64,000 nucleotides of DNA from DATEPR01 sp036279295 (lineage in GTDB: Bacteria; Actinomycetota; Actinomycetes; Mycobacteriales; Pseudonocardiaceae), in assembly GCA_036279295.1 (NCBI GenBank), contig DASUJK010000025.1, forward strand, positions 1 to 64,000, written 5' to 3'. Positions 60,788-64,000 of this stretch are shown piece by piece (positions within the stretch are counted from its first letter, which is position 1; every line of letters starts with the position of its first letter). Position numbers and translations under genes: made by a program. Below the pieces are notes generated by a model. That model saw nothing but the letters and a program-made list of their open reading frames with translations, was not told where the DNA came from and ran no database searches.

Positions 60788-61229
60788 GTCGGCGATCCGG
60801 ACCGAGACGTTCTATCCCTATCCGCCGGCACGGGTCTGGCGGGCGCTGACCGACCCGGTCGCGCTGGCCGCCTGGCTGATGCCCAACGACTTCCAACCGG
60901 TGCTCGGCCATCGCTTCACGTTCCGCACCGAACCGGTGCCGCCGTACTTCGACGGCGTCGTGCACTGCGAGGTGCTCGAACTCGATTCGCCGCGCACACT
61001 GGCCTACTCGTGGCGTGGCATGGCCGGGATGGACACCGTGGTGCGCTGGGAGCTGACCGGGACGACCAGGGATGGCGTCGCCGGCACCCTGCTCGTCGGT
61101 GTGCATTCCGGCTTCGACCTGACCGATCCCGCTCAGCTGGGCGGCTTCCGGTCCATGTCCGGCGGCTGGGGCGGCGCCATGGTGTCCGCGTTGGACACGG
61201 TGCTGGCCACCATCGAACGAGAGGAATGA
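60774..61229 (+). CDS. SRPBCC (AHSA1-like) protein
   Basis: A 151-aa helix-grip protein: Y-P-P-A-R-V-W-R-A-L-T-D-P-V-A-L-A-A-W, V-L-G-H-R-F-T-F, P-R-T-L-A-Y-S-W. The fold binds hydrophobic ligands. The ArsR-SRPBCC pair is common and probably self-regulating by an unknown small molecule. A VOC gene follows directly. Confidence 0.92.
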   Translation: MARTESAIRTETFYPYPPARVWRALTDPVALAAWLMPNDFQPVLGHRFTFRTEPVPPYFDGVVHCEVLELDSPRTLAYSWRGMAGMDTVVRWELTGTTRDGVAGTLLVGVHSGFDLTDPAQLGGFRSMSGGWGGAMVSALDTVLATIEREE

Positions 61230-61231
61230 CC

Positions 61232-61594
61232 ATGCGCATCTCACTGGTGTCCGTCCCGGTCAGCGATCCGGACCGGGCCAAGAAGTTCTACGTCGAGGTC
61301 CTCGGCTTCACCGAGCTGACCGACAACACCGACATCCCCGGCACCCGCTGGGTGATGCTCGCGCCGCCGGGTGGCGGTGCCGCCATCACGCTGGTCACGT
61401 GGTTCCCGAGCATGCCGGCCGGGTCCTTGAAGGGCCTGGTCTACGAGGTGGACGACGTGGACGCCTGGCTGGTCGACGTGACCGCCAAGGGGCTGGACCT
61501 GCCGGCCGGCGTGCAGGAGGAGTTCTTCGGCCGGTACGTCACGCTGGACGACCCGGACGGCAACGGCATCGTCGTGCAGACCACCACCCGGTAG
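61232..61594 (+). CDS. VOC-family protein
   Basis: A 120-aa glyoxalase/bleomycin-resistance-like protein: S-D-P-D-R-A-K-K-F-Y, T-R-W-V-M-L-A-P-P, Y-V-T-L-D-D-P-D-G-N-G-I-V. The ATG at 61232 is 6 bases after GAGAGGA; an ATG at 61226 overlaps the previous stop. Third gene of the ArsR operon. Confidence 0.9.
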   Translation: MRISLVSVPVSDPDRAKKFYVEVLGFTELTDNTDIPGTRWVMLAPPGGGAAITLVTWFPSMPAGSLKGLVYEVDDVDAWLVDVTAKGLDLPAGVQEEFFGRYVTLDDPDGNGIVVQTTTR

Positions 61595-61685
61595 AGATTT
61601 CCTCCGATCCGCATCCGGTGGACACCTCACTGGGAGGGTGACCGCACGACTGATCGTCCCGACCACCTACCCGGGCCTGAGTCGG

Positions 61686-61717
61686 CCCGGCCGTGCCCGC
61701 GCAACGGGACGGCCGGG
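61686..61717. terminator. terminator between VOC and MBL genes
   Basis: Stem CCCGGCCGTGCCCG / CGGGACGGCCGGG (one bulge) with a 5-base loop, between converging genes. Confidence 0.6.
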
Positions 61718-62359
61718 TCAGATCTCCGTCAGCTCCCCGTGCGGCGGCGCGATGACCCCGGTGCCGGCGGGCGCGAACCGGGTCAGCAGGCCGCCGTACA
61801 GCCCGACACCCGTTCCGGACAGCACGGCCTCGTGAATCGGCACCGCTGTCCTCGGTGCCACCGCACGCAGGAAACCGATGGCCTCGCTGGTCTTCAGCCA
61901 CGGCGCCGCCACCGGCACACCGAGCACGTCGATGGCCTGCTCGGGCACCACCAGCGAATCACCGGGGTGGTAGAACGCGCCGTGGCCGATGACGTAGCCG
62001 TTGTTCGCGATCACCGGCACCTCGTCGTGGATCACCGCATGCCGGCCACCGGCCACGTGCACGGCGGTACCGGCGATCTCGGTGTGCTCGCCGGACATCA
62101 GCACGGTCGCGGCCAGGCCGAGGTCGTGGGTCACCGCTGCTGAGCCCTCGTCCACGACGAGGGCCGCGTTCGGGTTGTCCAGCAGCAGCGTGGCCAGCTT
62201 CGTGGTGTCGAGGTGGTCGGGGTGCTGATGGGTGATCAGCACCCCGTCCAGTTCCCTCACCGTCTCGAAGCCGGTGGCGAACGTGCCCGGATCGATCAGC
62301 AGCCGAGCCGATTCGGTCTCCAGCAGCACGCACGAGTGTCCGAAGTGGATGATCTTCAT
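61718..62359 (-). CDS. metallo-beta-lactamase-fold hydrolase
   Basis: A 213-aa MBL-fold protein with the metal motif T-H-Q-H-P-D-H-L-D at about residue 43 and later His residues in G-E-H-T-E and V-P-I-H-E-A. It resembles the UlaG-like/YycJ-like small hydrolases of unknown substrate. Its ATG overlaps the upstream epimerase stop by one base, so the two are co-translated. Confidence 0.88.
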   Translation of the reverse strand: MKIIHFGHSCVLLETESARLLIDPGTFATGFETVRELDGVLITHQHPDHLDTTKLATLLLDNPNAALVVDEGSAAVTHDLGLAATVLMSGEHTEIAGTAVHVAGGRHAVIHDEVPVIANNGYVIGHGAFYHPGDSLVVPEQAIDVLGVPVAAPWLKTSEAIGFLRAVAPRTAVPIHEAVLSGTGVGLYGGLLTRFAPAGTGVIAPPHGELTEI

Positions 62360-63354
62360 CAGTCCAATTGTGCCAGTACCTCTGCCTCTTCGGCCATAGT
62401 CATGCCGGAGCGCCGCTCCCGGTCCTGGCCGAGCGCCCGCTCGGTCGCCAGCGCCGCGACCACCGTCTCGGCCAGCGGCCGCAGCGTGAGCCCGGCTTCG
62501 ATCGACGGTGTCGGGTCGTGCGACGACACGCCCCAGTGGGTGGGCGGCAGCCACAGTGGCAGCGACTTCGGGCCACCCCACGCGTTCACACCGGCCTTCT
62601 CCAACGCCTCGGGTGACACGGGCACCAGCTCGGCGCCACCGCCCGTCACCTCGGCGATCTCGGTCAGCACCTCGGTCAGCGGGCGGACCTGCCCGACGCC
62701 GTCGTAGGTGCCGACGGTGCCGCGTTCGGCGGCCGTCACGATCCATTCGGCCAGGTCACGCACGTCGATGTGCTGCACGGGCTGGTCCGGCGAGTCCGGC
62801 ACGATCGCGCGGCCACCCCGGCTGAACCGGTTGGGCCAGTAACCGAACCGGTCGCTGCCGTCCGCGGGGCCGGTGATCAGGCCCGGCCGGACCACGAACG
62901 CCCGGTCACCCATGGCCTCGCGAACGGCGTCCTCGCTGGCCACCTTGATCGCGCCGTAGTGCTCCGGGCTGATCTCGCCGCCACCCTCGCGCAGCGGTTC
63001 CAGCAGCGGCGCTCCCGGCCGCTGACCAGGGGTCACGTCGTCCGAGTAGACGTTCACCGTGGACACGAACGTCCAGTGGCCCACCTTGTCGGCCAGCAGT
63101 GCCAGCGCGTCGGCCACCCAGGGATAGGAGATGGTCGCCACATCCACCACGGCGTCGAACCCGGACCCGGCCGAGTCGGCCAGCGGCGCCAGGCCGTCGG
63201 CCGCGTCCCTGTCCACCTTGACCAGTGTCGCGCCGTCCGGCGCCGAGCCGGTCGTGCCGCGGGCCGCGCACGTCACCTCGTGGCCGCGGGCCACCGCTTC
63301 GGCCGCCACGGCCTTGCTCAGAAAAACCGTTCCACCCAGGACGAGAAGTCGCAT
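62359..63354 (-). CDS. NAD-dependent epimerase/dehydratase-like reductase
   Basis: About 331 aa starting M-R-L-L-V-L-G-G-T-V-F-L. An extended-SDR fold: G-G-T-x-F-L cofactor loop, V-D-V-A-T-I-S-Y, S-T-V-N-V-Y-S and Y-G-A-I-K where the catalytic Tyr and Lys lie. Close to actinobacterial proteins of unassigned substrate. Coupled to the MBL-fold gene, which suggests a shared pathway. Confidence 0.88.
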   Translation of the reverse strand: MRLLVLGGTVFLSKAVAAEAVARGHEVTCAARGTTGSAPDGATLVKVDRDAADGLAPLADSAGSGFDAVVDVATISYPWVADALALLADKVGHWTFVSTVNVYSDDVTPGQRPGAPLLEPLREGGGEISPEHYGAIKVASEDAVREAMGDRAFVVRPGLITGPADGSDRFGYWPNRFSRGGRAIVPDSPDQPVQHIDVRDLAEWIVTAAERGTVGTYDGVGQVRPLTEVLTEIAEVTGGGAELVPVSPEALEKAGVNAWGGPKSLPLWLPPTHWGVSSHDPTPSIEAGLTLRPLAETVVAALATERALGQDRERRSGMTMAEEAEVLAQLD

Positions 63355-63472
63355 GGGGGCAGCCTGCACCCGGCCCCCGCCCGGCCGCTACCCGTCTCGC
63401 GCTGGGCGAACACCCAGCTCAGGTAGTCTTTGGGGCGTACCGCCGACCCTCTTCCCCGCAGGAGTTGTCCCA

Positions 63473-63712
63473 GTGGCCCGTGTCGTCGTCGACGTCATGC
63501 CCAAGCCCGAGATCCTCGACCCGCAGGGACAGGCGGTGGCCAACGCGCTGCCCCGTCTCGGTTTCCAGGGCGTCACCGAGGTCCGCCAGGGCAAGCGGTT
63601 CGAGCTGGAGGTCGACGACTCGGTCGACGACGAGACGCTCGCCAGGATCGCCGACGGGCTGCTCGCCAACCCCGTGATCGAGCAGTGGACCGTGCGCCGG
63701 GTGGACGCATGA
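63473..63712 (+). CDS. purS: phosphoribosylformylglycinamidine synthase subunit PurS
   Basis: A 79-aa protein from the GTG at 63473 (AGGAG upstream). It has the PurS pattern V-V-V-D-V-M-P-K-P-E-I-L-D-P-Q-G, then A-V-A-N-A-L and R-Q-G-K-R-F-E-L-E-V. The small subunit bridges PurL and PurQ in the FGAM synthase. Its stop overlaps the purQ ATG by four bases. Confidence 0.96.
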   Translation: MARVVVDVMPKPEILDPQGQAVANALPRLGFQGVTEVRQGKRFELEVDDSVDDETLARIADGLLANPVIEQWTVRRVDA

Positions 63713-64000
63713 GTACCCGAGTCGGTGTCGTCACGTTCCCCGGCAGCCTGGACGACTCGGACACCGCCCGCGCCATCCGCCGCGTGGCGGCCGAGCCGGT
63801 CGCGCTGTGGCACGGGGACGCCGATCTGCACGGTGTCGAGGCCGTGATCCTGCCCGGCGGCTTCTCCTACGGCGACTACCTGCGGGCGGGCGCCATCGCC
63901 CGGTTCGCGCCCGTGATGGGCGAGGTGATCGCGGCCGCCAAGCGGGGGATGCCGGTGCTGGGCATCTGCAACGGCTTCCAGGTGCTGTGCGAGTCGCACC
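63709..64000 (+). CDS. purQ: phosphoribosylformylglycinamidine synthase subunit PurQ (partial, runs off right edge)
   Basis: The first 97 residues of the class I glutamine amidotransferase subunit: V-G-V-V-T-F-P-G-S-L-D-D-S-D, V-I-L-P-G-G-F-S-Y-G-D-Y-L-R-A-G, and the nucleophilic Cys in G-I-C-N-G-F-Q. It supplies ammonia from glutamine to PurL. The catalytic His/Glu part and purL lie beyond the window. Confidence 0.96.
   Translation, partial: MSTRVGVVTFPGSLDDSDTARAIRRVAAEPVALWHGDADLHGVEAVILPGGFSYGDYLRAGAIARFAPVMGEVIAAAKRGMPVLGICNGFQVLCESH

Overview
This is a high-GC, tightly packed actinobacterial chromosome segment with GTG and ATG starts, many 1-4 base gene overlaps and strong G or C preference at third codon positions. 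The gene content points to the Pseudonocardiales or a close relative: ESX (type VII) substrate-like and EspG proteins, DUF3558 lipoprotein, XRE(DUF5753)/DUF397 pairs, a GlcNAc kinase-deacetylase operon with a DasR-type site, and a mycobacterial-like fadE5/fadA2/fabG4/htdX set. Genus and species cannot be fixed from the sequence alone.

Layout. Positions 1-2.6 kb look like the right end of an integrated element: low-GC orphan genes (HAD fragment, DUF6941 protein, a BrnT-like toxin/antitoxin-like pair), a HIT protein, and then a 42-base copy of the 3' half of tRNA-Gly(CCC), followed by a strong hairpin. From 2.7 to 3.5 kb there is a small decayed patch (zinc-ribbon protein, NUDIX remnant, 50-aa membrane protein). 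From 3.7 to 16.6 kb lies a lipid-metabolism region: LuxR regulator, FadE5 acyl-CoA dehydrogenase, GroES-like protein, NHL-thioredoxin protein, AAA ATPase, then FadA2 thiolase divergent from FabG4-HtdX, a TetR regulator and an SCP2-like protein. A repeated 14-bp palindrome ties fadE5, fadA2/fabG4, tetR/SCP2 and a distant SDR gene (38.2-39.2 kb) into one predicted regulon.

From 16.6 to 20.2 kb is a branched-chain 2-oxoacid dehydrogenase operon (E1alpha-E1beta-E2). Next are an M20 peptidase, a beta-solenoid membrane protein and a large secreted repeat protein (20.6-27 kb). At 27-29.6 kb a frameshifted DddA/SCP1.201-like deaminase toxin and its Imm1 immunity gene sit between two directly repeated DUF397 loci, the left of which keeps only the tail of its XRE partner. 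A MarR-MFS efflux pair with an unusual C-terminal carboxypeptidase-regulatory-like extension follows, then a FAD oxidase, a DedA protein and the nagK-nagA operon with a perfect dre-type site.

From 40.6 kb onwards the window is largely central metabolism: class II fba, purA, purD, purB, purC, purS and the start of purQ, scattered among unrelated genes. Between purD and an aminotransferase sits an ESX accessory cluster (47.4-52.3 kb) with WXG/PE-like proteins, a DUF3558 lipoprotein, a PPE-like protein with a collagen-like tract, EspG, an EspC-like protein and a WXG100-lytic transglycosylase fusion; no core Ecc secretion genes are present. Two ECF sigma systems, a sigma-factor relic, an ArsR/SRPBCC/VOC operon and an MBL/epimerase pair complete the window. 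No CRISPR array, rRNA, complete tRNA or intact transposase was seen.
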